DNA from: Panax quinquefolius
Taxonomy: Eukaryota; Streptophyta; Magnoliopsida; Apiales; Araliaceae
Length of the DNA: 64,000 nt
Reading direction: 5' to 3'
Assembly: GCA_020205615.1 (NCBI GenBank)
Contig: CM035160.1
Span: 122,316,605 to 122,380,604 of the forward strand
Of the stretch, positions 44,464 to 56,900 are shown in pieces; position 1 is the first letter of the stretch, and the number at the start of each line of letters is the position of its first letter. Below the pieces are notes generated by a model that saw only the letters and a list, made by a program, of their open reading frames with translations, was not told where the DNA came from and did no database searches. A program made the translations under genes and the position numbers.

Positions 44464-46737
44464 GTGATGCCCCCAAATTTGGGTATCTTCCAACCCGACA
44501 TATGGTGCTACAGTTCACACATACATTCAATTGAAATTCCTCAAAAGAACGAATATGTCTTATATATATTCCAAAATAATATTACCATTCCCCAGGTTCT
44601 TAATAACCATTACATTTGTTCTTATCATAATATCAAATATTAGTACCATTCACCTATACTATTACATAAGTAATCCACAGGTTCGCCTTAGCCTTCCATT
44701 TATCCTTGTCGGATCCTTCGGTCCGTTCGATCTTAGCTGCATTCATATGGTTCAAGCAAGAGTGAGAATAACTAGCTCAACAAGTACAACAATTCTAATT
44801 AAATAAAATGCTTGAAACATAAGAATCATATATCTTCAATAACTGAACAATAGTTACGAAGTACTATTGATAACTCAAAATAGCACTTCTTTTCCTTCAA
44901 CACGTTTCACAATGAATATCATTCATTAAACATAGAACTCGGTCCAAGACCTTGAGCATTTCATACTTTCTTTAAAAAGGACAACCCGACACTAAGTCCG
45001 TAAGTCCGGCATATCTTACGAAACATCGTCTGGGTGATCGACTTTATAGTACTCTATGTTGATCAACACTACATTCTTTAAACGTATGTACATTTAAGTT
45101 GTGGCAACCTCACGTGCCTATCGTTTGACGATAAAACATTTTAGCATACTTAGTCTTAATTTGAAAACCACACAACCATAGTTTGGTAAAACATTAACAA
45201 TACTTTGATAGATTATAAAAAATCCAACATATCGTAAGTCTAGCCAAAAGAATTGGCTTTGACTTCATCATATATCAATTCTTGCGTAAGAATATATGAA
45301 TCACAAAACTTGTCTAGATTGAACTGAAACAAGGGTTAAAACACTTGTCGTCAGTGTCTGCTACTGTTATTACACGTTCACTTTAAGTCTTTAAGGTCTC
45401 TACAGTAGATGATCACATAACATAACACATTAGGTCATGAATAAACATACATGTTTCCTAATGAATCTTACCCTTCTTCTCAATCTAATCATGACTTAGA
45501 CTGTTTATTATTGGTTTCGGCTTATCACATTACATTGCTCTGACATGTAATTAATCTTTCGTCAACCTTCGGTTGCAATACTTAAGGTCTTTAACATCAA
45601 TTAAGAATGTTACTTCAAGTTCCTTAAGGTTGTACTTCACTACTAACTATATGTCTTTGTTTTTATCTTCATAATCATTCTTTACTATGCAAACCCTAAG
45701 GCTAATTGTGCATATATTTCACTTTTCTTCCTTGACCAAGCGAAGTGATGCGACTCGTCAATAGGTTTACCCCGGTTCCGGCATTGCGGCGCCAACTTCA
45801 AGATATTGGGCGCTACCGCCAAGAAAAACTCTGATGAGTTATGGCATTCTCGGCACTACTGATTGCCACCTATTTAACCTTGAAATTTGGCCACCATGAT
45901 TACCTCTCGTACTAGAAAAACTTTATAGAATTTTAACTTTGTGAACTTCCCGGACTCCAAATTTGATCATTTTAAGTCCGAATTGGCTCGTTCAAAAGCC
46001 ATTAGCTCACAAATCACATAATCTACGTGTTCATGCAAGAATTTTACTTTTTTGACTTCGTTAACTCGAAAGTCACCTATGAGTTCATTTTTAACGAAAA
46101 CGATAAACGTTCGTGAACGTTCAACGCTCGTTTCTTCGTTCTAAGTCGGAATTCGGTTATTTTCGAGTCCGCAACTCTATAATGCCAAATAAGAATTGTA
46201 CCCATCGAAAACCAACATTTTCGAGCTCAATAACAAAATTCGACTTCCATTACGAGAATTTCACAAATTCGACGATTATCGTCTAACCGTGTGAATTCCA
46301 GCATAACTTCGTTACTTATGATTTGTTCATCGTTTCAAATGGATTCTATCCATCATACTAACATCTTAACATACATATTACATCAACTTATTTACATGAT
46401 AAGTTACTACTTGTTCTTCATGATCTTATAACTTAAGAAAGTATAAACTACATATAATTTCATTTCTCATGACTTATAATGATTTAAGTCTTCTAACCAA
46501 CATCTTTACATTCTTCTTCTCATATAAACTTCATTCATGTAAAAATGTTACAAGTCTTACAAATTCTTCCTTAGTTCATAACTTATCTATGAACAAAGTT
46601 CTTATTCACGGCTTATTAAGACTTAAGTCCTTTGATTATTCATTCTTATCATTTCTTAACATACATGTCTATCAATCAACACTTCTCTTATCAACCTACC
46701 ATGGAAGAGTTGGAAGATTAATGGACAAGAGTCTTAC
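44464..46737 (-). mobile_element. Diverged LTR-like block
   Basis: In plus-strand view it starts GTGATGCCCCCAAATTTGGG, like the ends of the chromovirus LTRs (TGTGACGCCCCCAAAATAGG). It later has an ACTAGCTCAACAAG block near 44770, corresponding to their GAGCTCAACTAGCCC. GTCTTAC near 46735 with a CTCCTCC tract may be the other end. No protein domain was found; the short open frames are AT-rich chance frames. Confidence 0.35.
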
Positions 46738-46890
46738 CCGAACTCCTCCTAAATAGGAGATTCGGCGACCATCTAAGCTGCGATTGTGCCTCAAAGAGCA
46801 ATACCAATCCATAAGAGATTGAATTAACTAGGCTCCTCCTAAATAGGAGTACTGGCGACCATCTATGGTGCGACCAATCTTAGAGAGGAA
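46738..46890 (+). repeat. Two-copy ~92-bp direct repeat with palindrome
   Basis: CTCCTCCTAAATAGGAG followed by GGCGACCATCT occurs at about 46743 and 46835. CTCCT-AAAT-AGGAG can form a hairpin. The remaining sequence to 47212 holds no recognised gene. Confidence 0.7.
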
Positions 46891-47212
46891 AGCCATACTC
46901 CTCTCCATATTTCCATACAGAAACCAGTCCCAAGACACCAAAGATGGTAGGGATACACACAGATCAATGATCCATTCTGAACTGTCTAGAGACAACTTAA
47001 TGTCCATCCATCAAGGAGGAATTCAAAATACATCAAGATCAGAAGCCCTGATGAAGCAGGCAAAATATCAAGCAAGTATTCAGTCATATCTAAAAGGGAA
47101 GTGATTAAAAATATATTTCCCTGTTATATATATAATGTTGTTTGATATACACAATGTAAACTGTACATGACAAAATGGCTAAGCTAGTCTGTGCAGGAAA
47201 ATACAAGCCCAT

Positions 47213-48860
47213 CTACAAATCAGTGTATATGCGAGCTATCAAGCCCAACATGGCATCCCTCTCATCAAAAGGAGGTAAAGCTGTGATCTCCTTTACAAGG
47301 GTATCCACACGAGCCAACAGATCTACATCCATCTGCATGGTGACTCTATGCTCATCAATGTACGTGCCCATCTCTGCGATCATGCCAATTGTAAGGGACC
47401 TCACTGTAGTACTATCTGTGACTGCTACATTCCGGGCAGATATGACGCTATCCCTCTCGACTGTCATGGTATCTCTTGTTGATCAGGCCTCATCCCACTC
47501 AACAGTGGCATCTCTGCGAGCTAATGCCTCGTCTCTCTATAACAGAGCTGCGCCTCTCCCATCAAGGGCTATCAACATCAAGGCTCTAACCTGATCTCTC
47601 TCGAAGGTCATCAGATGAAGACTCTGCTCAAAGCACTGTGCTGAATGCCAGATCACAACAATGCTAGTACTGGGAGAATCTAAAGGAGATGCTGGCAACC
47701 CAGTAAATGGCTCATCCTCGATGTGGGAATCAATATCCTCCATGGGATCCCCATCGTCTGAATCACTACTCGGTACTGTGGATACTGCCGCGACCGATGA
47801 AGTCTTTGTCTCCATCCACGCGGAATACTCTGGTGAACAGCCCGAATGGCTAACAGAGAAAGCAACTATCTCACGCTGATCCCAACATGCATACACTCGG
47901 GATCGGTCATGTGCTTATAGATGGCGAGAAGCTAAATGTTGACCTAGCACCCCCTCAAAAGGATGTAAGTCCTGGAACTGGTAAAACTGCGACATCATGG
48001 CCAGCGAGTGGTAGGTAGTCATGACCCTCAAACTAGCCAGAGGGAGATAATCCATGCTCGGAACGTGAGTAATAAAGCTATAGGGTGAGCTGAGCCTTGT
48101 ACACGACAGAATGCCAAATGGATCTATGATCTCCGTCAAAAATACCGACCAAGACATAGCGTCTATACACTCCGATGGCTGAATGGAGTAGGACATGGCT
48201 ATATCATGGGTAAAGCAATACCCGTGTCGGCAGAAGGTCCCAATCGGTCTTAAGTGTGACATAAACCATACGTATAACATGACCAAACTGACTGTGAATA
48301 CCCCTGCAGGGTAAGTACTGCAAAACGTGGTCGACCTCAACGTGTCTGCCACAATCATCAGAATAATGGTACGACCCTCCCTAAGAGCTCTCACTGCCAT
48401 GATAACACTGATGTCTAGCTCATCTATATATCGTGGCATGTATACATACGCCACTATGCACATCACGAATACATCCACTCTGGCCAAATGCCACTGGTCC
48501 TCTGGTATGGTGAAATTCCTAGAATGATGAGCATAGCTGTCCTCAGAGCCAAATATGTCAATCAAAAAATGCTGGGATATCACGTGGCCGAATGTGATCT
48601 TATCTTGCACAACCATACGCCTAAGGCCGGTGAGGGTCATGAATTGTCGACTCATGTCCCCAATAGCCATATGCACGCAAGGTTTGTCAAGTGGCAGCAT
48701 CGTCAAACGTGCATACTCCTCCAAAGTCGGAGTCAACTCCTGGGTTCCAAACCGAAAAACCTACCTCTTCGGTACCCAGTGATCCAACATGCCCTCCACA
48801 AATCCTACGGGAACCTGAAATATCCAGAGGGTCATAGTATGCTGTAACAGCTGATCTACA
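47213..48860 (-). pseudogene. DUF7745 / plant mobile domain-like protein, copy 2
   Basis: One minus-strand frame runs from about 48860 to 47213, broken only by TAA at 47915-47917, TAG at 47537-47539 and TGA at 47483-47485. The N-terminal part reads FGTQELTPTLEEYARL, then a hydrophobic helix with YMPRYIDELDISV, then IVADTLRS and MLYVWFMSHL. This order is that of plant DUF7745/mobile-domain proteins, some of which are linked to transposable elements. The C-terminal part is acidic (SSDSDDGDPMEDIDSH) and then charged and coiled-coil-like (ERDEALARRDA, MTVERDSV). Upstream, 48861-49121 contains SALTPRWFYDTTHTD, possibly an earlier exon. All three stops can arise by a C-to-T change in Gln or Arg codons. 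Function is unknown. Confidence 0.55.
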
Positions 48861-50434
48861 ATCACCCTGTCTGATGGTGACATACTATCATACCACGATC
48901 TAAGAAGTGATGCCACCAATAATGGTGGGGTGTGATCTATGCAGCTGACTGTCTAAGAAGACATCTGTGTGGGTCGTATCATAAAACCATCTAGGGGTCA
49001 ATGCTGAATATCTCTGGACATACATATATATGCATAACATGATACATGCATTACAGATAATGGATGATAATATGATATAAGGAATGAAAAAATGTACATA
49101 CATTCCTAAGTATATCATCATCTATATACATCATCTCTGTACAGCTAAAAATATAGGGAAATGGGGCACATACGCCTTACTACTAACAAAGGCTTATCAA
49201 AAGATATAGCGAGAATGGGGCACATCCACCCAATATCTTACAGAGGACTATCAAAAGAGATAACAAGAATACACATCAGAAGAAGACAATGGTGTCAATA
49301 TCTACATCATCAATCCTGTCCACCTGATGTAACTCTTCTTGAGTCACTAGATCTCTATCAACAGGGATGTCAGGCCTATACAAAGGAGGATCTGCGCCGG
49401 CAAAGCCAAATGGGTCATCTAAGGGGCCAGCGCCTGAGCTGTAAGGATCAAATGAATTTGCCTCTGTCGGATCTCTGCCCAAATGACGGATAAAGAAATG
49501 TGCTCGGTCCAGTCGCTAGGTCAAATTGTCAATCTGTGTCAAATGAGTCGGATCTTAGACACAAGCTAGCCAATCCATCATCATCACGGATCCTGGAACC
49601 ATATCCCCCATGAACTGAGTGGCACAGGTCTGGGCTCCAATAGTACGAGGGGACTACCAATGCTGGAATATCTCTTGAGTGCAGGGACCCTCTGTCAGTG
49701 CAAAACCGTCAACACCCAACAATGGGATATAAATGACGGGTGATTGAGACACAAGCCAATAACGCCTGGCAGGAGGCAAGATTGGCATACGGATCTCTCC
49801 TGTAGTGCTCTTGATAGCACGCTCTCCTAAATAGAGCTCCCATCCTCCATCAGTGAAGATAAGAACCCTACGGGTGGAAATCACGTACTCGACATCAGTC
49901 GAGTACCCATCCTCAAATCCAATGGCCAAGTGCTCCCCAGAATAGGGAATCCATTTGATGACGTCAGCTGTCAACAACTCCAGCTGTAGGCGGAAATGAA
50001 TAAAACCCTCAACTACAGGGACCTCCGCCAGTATGGAATGATGCCATCGCCGTCCTCGTGGATATGTATATAAACCTAACACACTCATAGGACGCAAACA
50101 TAGAAGCCTCTCATAGGCCCAAAACTACCAACACAAAGGCAAACATCTGCTGTCATTAAACACTCTTAACCTACACATAGAAAATTACAAGATAAATACT
50201 TACCAACAAAAATTGGTAGAATCCTAACCAAGCCTCAGTCAAGCCCTACAAACGCATCGCAAAATTACCCCGAGAAATAGGAAAAGGTGTAGGAACAAAA
50301 TCATATCTCTCTATACGGTCCACAACCATGGCCTCAAAGAAAATGAAACCCTAGAAGAGTTATCTGCATGGCGACCTTTCAATGAAATAGGAACAATGTG
50401 AACCCCCGATCATCCTCTCCTATATAGCATCCCC

Positions 50435-52212
50435 TGTTGGGTAAAATCTAATTACGCATCTAACACCACATACACAATTATACGTGGTTAACAAGTAATA
50501 AAGTGAAAGTAGAGTATCGTTCCCGAGGAATTATTAATACAAATTACAAATACTAACTCTTAACCAAACCAATTTTATTTAAACAATCTTATTTATGATT
50601 ATGAATTAAATTATTTAATTAAACTAATTCTAAATACCACTAATTAAAAATTAGATTATGGAGATTTAAGATCACAACTTCACTTATTGCTTCATTTAAG
50701 TTAACATACTTCTCATCAATTATTTTCTATCCTGAATTGTTAATCAAGAACACTAAAGTAGATAAAACCACCTCTCGATGCATAATACTCATACTCACTT
50801 AAATCCACAGATGATAGAAGTAAGCAAGACACCCTAATTAACTAATCCTCTATATCTCTATGTGAATTACAATTAAAAAGAATTTAAAGCACAAGTTCTC
50901 TATAAGATTACATATGGCGTAAATGCATATCTCTATCCTAAACACGAATCATGAATTCCATATATGCAGAAATCACAAACACATGCTATCTTGATAAGAT
51001 CTAAATCTAAACTTCATCTCTTGAGTTCATATAGATTATCACGGTAATTGTTAGCTAGACAATTAAGCAATTAAGTCCAAATCACAATAGACAATCCTCA
51101 CGATAGAACATAATAATTGATATCGAAGCATATTAAAATAAACTACACAATAAGATCCATTGTAATCTTAAACAAAGAATTAGTTCATGATTATTGAATT
51201 AAAATGAAGAATCCATAATTGAATAAACAATAAAAGACAAAGATAGAAGAAGATGAGAAGATAGAATCTATTGTCTGTAGATTTGAAGCTCCCTCCTCAC
51301 TCCTACTTTGAATCTTCAATGGTATCCAAGTTGCTTCAATCTCCAAATCTCATAAGAACTAGTGTTTTGATCTAATCTACTCTATTCTAATCTAATGGAA
51401 TCCTCCTTTCTCTCTAATCTCCCTCCATAATCTATGTGTTTCTCCTCCTTTTATATGCCTCTTTACATGTCTTTAAGTCCTTTTGGAAGTCCTTGAGTCA
51501 ATCGGATCGAAATAATCCTTCTCGAACTCAAATTTGGATAAAAAATGTATTTTCTGGGCGTACCCCCGCCCCGGCGGGGGTTTATACTTGAAAAGGGCCC
51601 ACCCCGACAGGGGTCCCTACTGTTTTCTAGCTGATATTGCCGCCCCGATGGGGGTTTTGTGAAGGAAAAGCCCGCCCTGGCGGGGGTACCTTTTCTACTA
51701 TGACATCCTTTGGAAAAACGGCCATAACCTTTGATCTGGGAAGATTTATGAGGCCTGCCACCTATCACATCGAAGATATCGACGAGCTCTACAACTTTCA
51801 TTCTTTGAGAATTGAGAAATAATGGACGGATGAAGGTCAAAATGGGGCTGGAAGTGACTGCTATGCAAATGGCCACCCAAAACAGTGACGTTCGTCGTCC
51901 GTTTGTACAAATGTCATAACTCTTGCATCCGAACTCCGATTGGAATGATTCAAGTTGTTATGGAAAGCTAAGAAGAAGATCTACAATGTAAGCCAAGTTA
52001 CATGCCAAAATCATGAAATGAACATGAAATCCCAAATGATGTCCGATTTGCTTTTCTTTGAGATTTCATACCAATTCTTTGCGATTTCAGCTCCCAAGCA
52101 TACAATCTACAAAATGAACACAAAATGCATGAAAAGTAACTAAGAAACATGAGATTAAGAAACTAATTCAAGTAACAGATACCGAATAAGTAGGTATAAA
52201 ACCTACTTATCA
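50435..52212 (-). repeat. 3' LTR of element G (1.78 kb)
   Basis: Plus-strand view TGTTGGGTAAAATCTAATTA…ACCTACTTATCA. It contains a cluster of GC-rich hairpins at 51563-51690. Confidence 0.92.
51563..51690. repeat. GC-rich hairpin cassette in G LTR
   Basis: Perfect stem CCCCCGCC-CC-GGCGGGGG (51563-51580), then related ACCCC…GGGGT, GCCCC…GGGGG and CCCGCC-CT-GGCGGG elements at ~40-45-bp steps. The 5' LTR has the same cluster near 56256-56380. It stands out in an AT-rich LTR. Confidence 0.85.
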
Positions 52213-53816
52213 AATACCCCCAAACTTAAACCATTGCTTGTCTTCAAGCAAAAACACAAAACAACAATGTTATGCAATGCAACTAATCTACATGCCTACG
52301 AATCCAGTAGTAATGACAGAAACAAGTCTATTCAACTGGCCTTAGAAAAATCAAGTAAACACGATAATACATCATATCAGAACTCATCAGTAACTTCCTA
52401 ATCAATCATCTAATCTTAGATTGTTATTACTAATATAGTGCGTGTGTGCTCCACAACAATGTTTACTGATATAAAATCAAATTTAACAAATAACAAGTCT
52501 CTTTGAAGGCATCATACAGTGTAAACTCAAGCAATCCAAAAACAAGCTAGATCCAACTAAAATCAAATAGTTACCAATATCGAGGGTCAACATGGGATAC
52601 TTATGCTTTATTTTTTTTATCTACGGGGGCTTTTTGCTCTTATTTCCCGTTTTATTCAATTTTTTTCTCTTTTGGTTTATATACACATAGCTATGCAATG
52701 TCTTATTCCCTTAGGCTTTTCAATGCTACCTTAACAAGCTTTCGACCAACGACTCCCATTCCCTTAAGACCTTAGGGCGCTAGGTGTAAAGACAATCCCC
52801 TCGGGCTTACTTACTCAAGTAACAAAGGCCACAAAACTAGACAATCACGCCACGGTGTTTATTCATACTTTTTCTTTTTTTTTCTTTTTATAGCTTATAT
52901 ACCCCAAATATTCCCCCAAACTTAGGTTCTTGTCTAAATTTAGCCATCACTACTTATTCTTATCATTCTTTCATTCAAACTAGCATTATCCTTTAGAATC
53001 CCATTATGTATCAATTTAAACTCAATCAATCAACAAGTTGTTTTGACTGTGCTATCCTTATTATACTAGTTTCAAACAGAAAAAAAGACTCAATTCATAA
53101 AAAGAAATCACATCAAAGCTCTAATGGTAAGTACTATACTAGTCTACCCAATTCCAATCTCATCATTGGCCAAAACAAACTGTAAATATCAAACAGCTGA
53201 ACTCATGCAAGATGAACATAGTAACTAACTAATATTTTTGAATTTTTTTTTCAAACATAAATAAAAATTATTTACAACTACTCTACTATGCAAACTATTA
53301 TGCACTTAAACTACATGAATGCAAACATATAATAATCCTAAACTAAACAAACATGACAACTTATGCAAAACTAAAACAACTACATTAAACATGCAAAACT
53401 AAACTAACCTAATTAACTCCCCCAAACTTAACAATTATAATGTCCTCATTGTAAAATAAAGCATGAAGTGGACGGGACTTCCCTGTAATCATTTAAGCGT
53501 GAGGTGATGGTGGCATGGCACAAAGACTGAAAACTCCTCCACATCAGAATTTGAAAGGAAGATACTGTGTTATGGGCTCAGCCAGGTGGCTTCCCTTTCC
53601 ATAATCTTTTGCATGTCTATTGAACATCCAATACTTACAATGAAGAGAGACAACATGGATTAGAATAACACTTTGGATTGGTAAGAGAACTTAATAAGCA
53701 AATTAATTCCTTTCTACTAAATAAACTAGTAAAGCATATAAATATAAAAATTCCTGGGTTGCCTCCCAGTTAGCGCTTGAATTACAGTCTTTCAGCCTGA
53801 CTTTGTCTGGTTAACG
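52213..53816 (-). other. Non-coding interior of G with repeated polypurine-like tracts
   Basis: No credible gene. On the minus strand AAGTTTGGGGG-type tracts occur near 53419, 52913 and 52213, the last directly before the 3' LTR. Hairpin CTGGGAGGCAACCCAG lies at 53754-53769 (minus sense). Confidence 0.7.
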
Positions 53817-55001
53817 CTATCCAATTCCTCTTCGATACTTGGGGAATCCTCCATCCATCGGAAATAATGTAGCTTTTGGTAGGTTCCCAATTGTGATAGC
53901 CATTGCATCAAAGTCACCTAGCATGCTCTGATTTGGTATGATCTCAATCAAGAACGTCCCACAGCTAGGTGTTTTCTCCATTGTGTATGTGATCACTTTG
54001 GGGCATGGAAGCTTGTCACACACAATGGGCTCTTCGTCTATCTTCTCTTTCTCGTCCCACAATGGATTCAAAATTGTACTCGCTCTTATGTCATCAAGAG
54101 CTTCGCCGACGACATGACTACCAAGTGGGCATGATTTTGCAAATATGACTGACTCTTTGATCTTTGGTGGAGACCCATTTAAATCTTTGTCGACCTCTAT
54201 TTCATTATCCCCAATTGTCTCCACGCTTCTGATATCTTATGGCTCATCTAGTCGCAGATTTGGTTCAAGTTCTCCGTCAATTTCATCATCCATATAATAA
54301 AGCCAAGTGTTTGGAGGAAGGTTGTTTACGGATTTGGTCATTTGATCTATCTTATTCTGAAGATTTTCAATTGATCGCTCTTGATTAATCCTCCATTCCT
54401 CATTTGATGCTATGAACTTGGATAATAATTCCCCCAGCCTTGAAATTTTTGTTTTAGTCTCGGAAGCCATGTATTGAGGATCATTAGTTGAGGTAGTGAC
54501 GAGTTGTTCCATCCGATTATTAAAATTTTTGGTTGACAACTCTTGGCTAATCCTCATCTCCTCTAGGTTTGCTATGCCCTTCAATATTACATCCCTCAGA
54601 TTTGGCTTTTCTTCTTGTGGCAATGGAGGTGAACATGAAAATCCCGATGTGTATGTTGGATTTGGAGCGTAGTATTGGTCTTCATAAGTATAGCTCCATG
54701 ACAAATCTGGGTGATACCCCCAAACTTGATGATAATTAGCATATGTATAATCATTGAGGTATTCACCACCATGTTGTCCCGACCCAAAACTAACGGTGCA
54801 TTGATGACTCGGATGATTACCAACATAATAATTGCAATTAACTGCTATCCTTCGATTACGTTGGGCTGCAACAACGTCCAACCTCCTAGAAAGTGTTTCA
54901 AGCTGCGCTGATAATGCAGAAAATGCATTGAGACCATCAATCCCAGCTCCCATTGGTTGAGTCATTCTCGAATACGACCATTGATAATTAAATTCTGCCA
55001 T
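53817..55001 (-). pseudogene. gag: Gag-like frame with protease remnant, element G
   Basis: One frame of ~395 codons from ATG 55001 (TACCATGG) to 53817, with a single stop TAA at 54237-54239. It has the same parts as F: a Ser/Leu-rich N-terminus (LSAQLETLSRRLDVV), a zinc knuckle with its second Cys changed to Tyr (CNYYVGNHPSHQC), a Tyr/Pro-rich part, and two charged coiled-coil-like parts of which the second is partly a repeat of the first (RINQERSIENLQNKIDQM). An acidic hinge and a protease-like block follow, with DDIRAS in place of D-x-G-A-S. It ends in GGFPKYRRGIG like F. Gag would bind RNA and form particles; enzymes must come from other elements. Confidence 0.82.
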
Positions 55002-55112
55002 GGTACTTGAAAAGAAAGAAAAATAGGAAGAGAATTAAATAAAAAGAAAAAACTTGTTTAAATTAAGACTAATTTGATTGAAGCTAATATTGGAAAAAAT
55101 ATATTAACTAAT

Positions 55113-55131
55113 TCCCGTGTAATCGGCGCCA
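55113..55131 (-). other. Primer-binding region of element G
   Basis: On the minus strand TGGCGCCGATTACACGGGA. Only the first eight bases match the tRNA-Asp-type site of F, so it is mutated or uses a different tRNA. Confidence 0.65.
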
Positions 55132-55137
55132 AAAACT

Positions 55138-56900
55138 TGTTGGGTAAAATCTAATTATACGCACAACACGCACGCAAGTATACGTGGTCAACAAGTAATA
55201 AAGTGAAAGTAGAGTATCGTTCCCACGAGGAATTGTTTAATAAAAATCACCAAATACTAACTCTTAACCAAACTCAATCTTATTTAAACAATCAATTTAA
55301 TTTTTGAATTAAATTATTTAATTAAACTAATTCTAATTACCACTAGTTAAATTAAGATTACGGAGATTTAAGATCACAACTTCACTTATTGCTTCATTTA
55401 AGTTAACACACTTCTCATCAATTATTTTCTATCATCACGAATTGTTAATCAAGAACACTAAAGTAGATAAAACCACCTCTCGATGCATAATACTCATACT
55501 CACTTAAATCCACAGATGATAGAATTAAGCAAGACACCCTAATTAACTAATCCACTATATCTTTATGTGAATTACAATTAAAAAAGATTTAAAGCACAAG
55601 TTCTCTATAAGATTACATATGGCGTAAAAACATATCTCTATCCTAAACACGAATCATGAATTCCATATATGCAGAAATCACAAACACATGCTATCATGAT
55701 AAGATCTAAATCTAAACTTCATCTCTCGAGTTCGTATATATTATCACGATAATTTTTAGCTAGGAAATTAAGTAATTAAGTCCAAATCACAATAGACAAT
55801 CCTCACGATAGAAAATAATAATTGATAGCGAAGCATATTAAAATAAACTACAGAATAAGATCCATTGTAATCTTAAACAAAGAATTAGTTCATGATTATT
55901 GAATTAAAATGAAGAATCCACAATTGAATAAACAATAAAAGACAAAGATAGAAGAAGATGAGAAGATAGAATCTATTGTCTGTAGATTTGAAGCTCCCTC
56001 CTCGCTCCTACTTTGAATCTTTAATGGTATCCAAGTTGCTTCAATCTCCAAATCTCATAAGAACTAGTGTTTTGATCTAATCTAATCTAATGGAATCCTC
56101 CTTTCTCTCAAATCTCCCTCCCTAATCTATGTGTTTCTCCTCCTTTTATATGCCTCTTTACATGTCTTTAAGTCCTCTTGGAAATCCTTGAGTCAATCGG
56201 ATCAAAACAATCCTTCTCGAACTCAAATTTGGACAAAAAACGTATTTTCTGGGCGTACCCCCGCCTCGGCGGGGGTTTATACTTTAAAAAGGCCTGCCCC
56301 GGCGGGGGTCCCTACTATTTTCTAGCTGATATGCCCGCCCTGGCGGGGGTTTTGTGAAGGAAAAGCCCGCCCGGGTACCTTTTCTGCTCTGACGTCCTTT
56401 GGGAAAACGGCCATAACGTTTGATCCGGGAAGAGTTACGAGGCCTGCCACCTATCAAATCGAAGATATCGACGAGCTCTACAACTTTCATTTTTGATAAT
56501 TGAGAAATAACGGACGGATGAAGGTAGAAATGGGGCTGGAAGTGACTGCTATGAAAATGGCCACCCAAAACAGTGACGTTCGACGTCCGTTGGTACAAAT
56601 GTCATAACTCTTGCATCCGAACTCCGATTGGAATGATTCAAGTTGTTCCGAAAAGCTAAGAAGAAGCTCTACAATGTAAGCCAAGTTCTAAGTCAAAAAC
56701 ATGAAATGGACATAAAAGCCCAAACGATATCTGATTTACTTTTCTTTGCGATTTCGTACCAATTCTTTGCGATTTCAGCTCCCAAGCATACAATCTACAA
56801 AATGAACACAAAATGCATGAAAAGTAACTAAGAAACATGAGATTAAACAACTAATTCAAGTAAAAGATACCGGATAAGTAGGTATAAAACCTACTTATCA
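55138..56900 (-). repeat. 5' LTR of element G (1.76 kb)
   Basis: Plus-strand view TGTTGGGTAAAATCTAATTA…ACCTACTTATCA. Directly beyond it, 56901-56940 repeats the last ~20 bases of this end (GGTATATAAACCTACTTATC), so the LTR start is partly duplicated. Confidence 0.9.

Larger units (their letters stand above)
50435..56900 (-). mobile_element. Element G: gag-only (TR-GAG-like) LTR retrotransposon
   Basis: Minus strand: 5' LTR 55138-56900, primer-binding region 55113-55131, gag-like frame 55001-53817, non-coding part, polypurine tract near 52213-52226, 3' LTR 50435-52212. It is the same family as F by LTR ends (TGATAAGTAGG…TACCCAACA), Gag, hairpins and layout. The interior is 2.9 kb with no enzymes beyond a protease remnant. 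No matching 5-bp flanks were found (TCCCC on the left, AGCAC on the right). It sits inside a mobile-domain gene. Confidence 0.88.

Noticed and set aside
44190..44501. Minus-strand frame opposite the Pol I-like piece
   Set aside because: Shadow of the plus-strand exon-like sequence, low complexity, no motif.
46469..46756. Small hydrophobic frame on the plus strand
   Set aside because: AT-rich Leu/Ser/Phe composition, no start context, no homologue recognised; probably chance.
51463..51876. Gly/Pro/Arg-rich frame in the G LTR (also 56284-56598)
   Set aside because: It arises from GC-rich hairpin repeats in the LTR and is not preserved between the two LTR copies.
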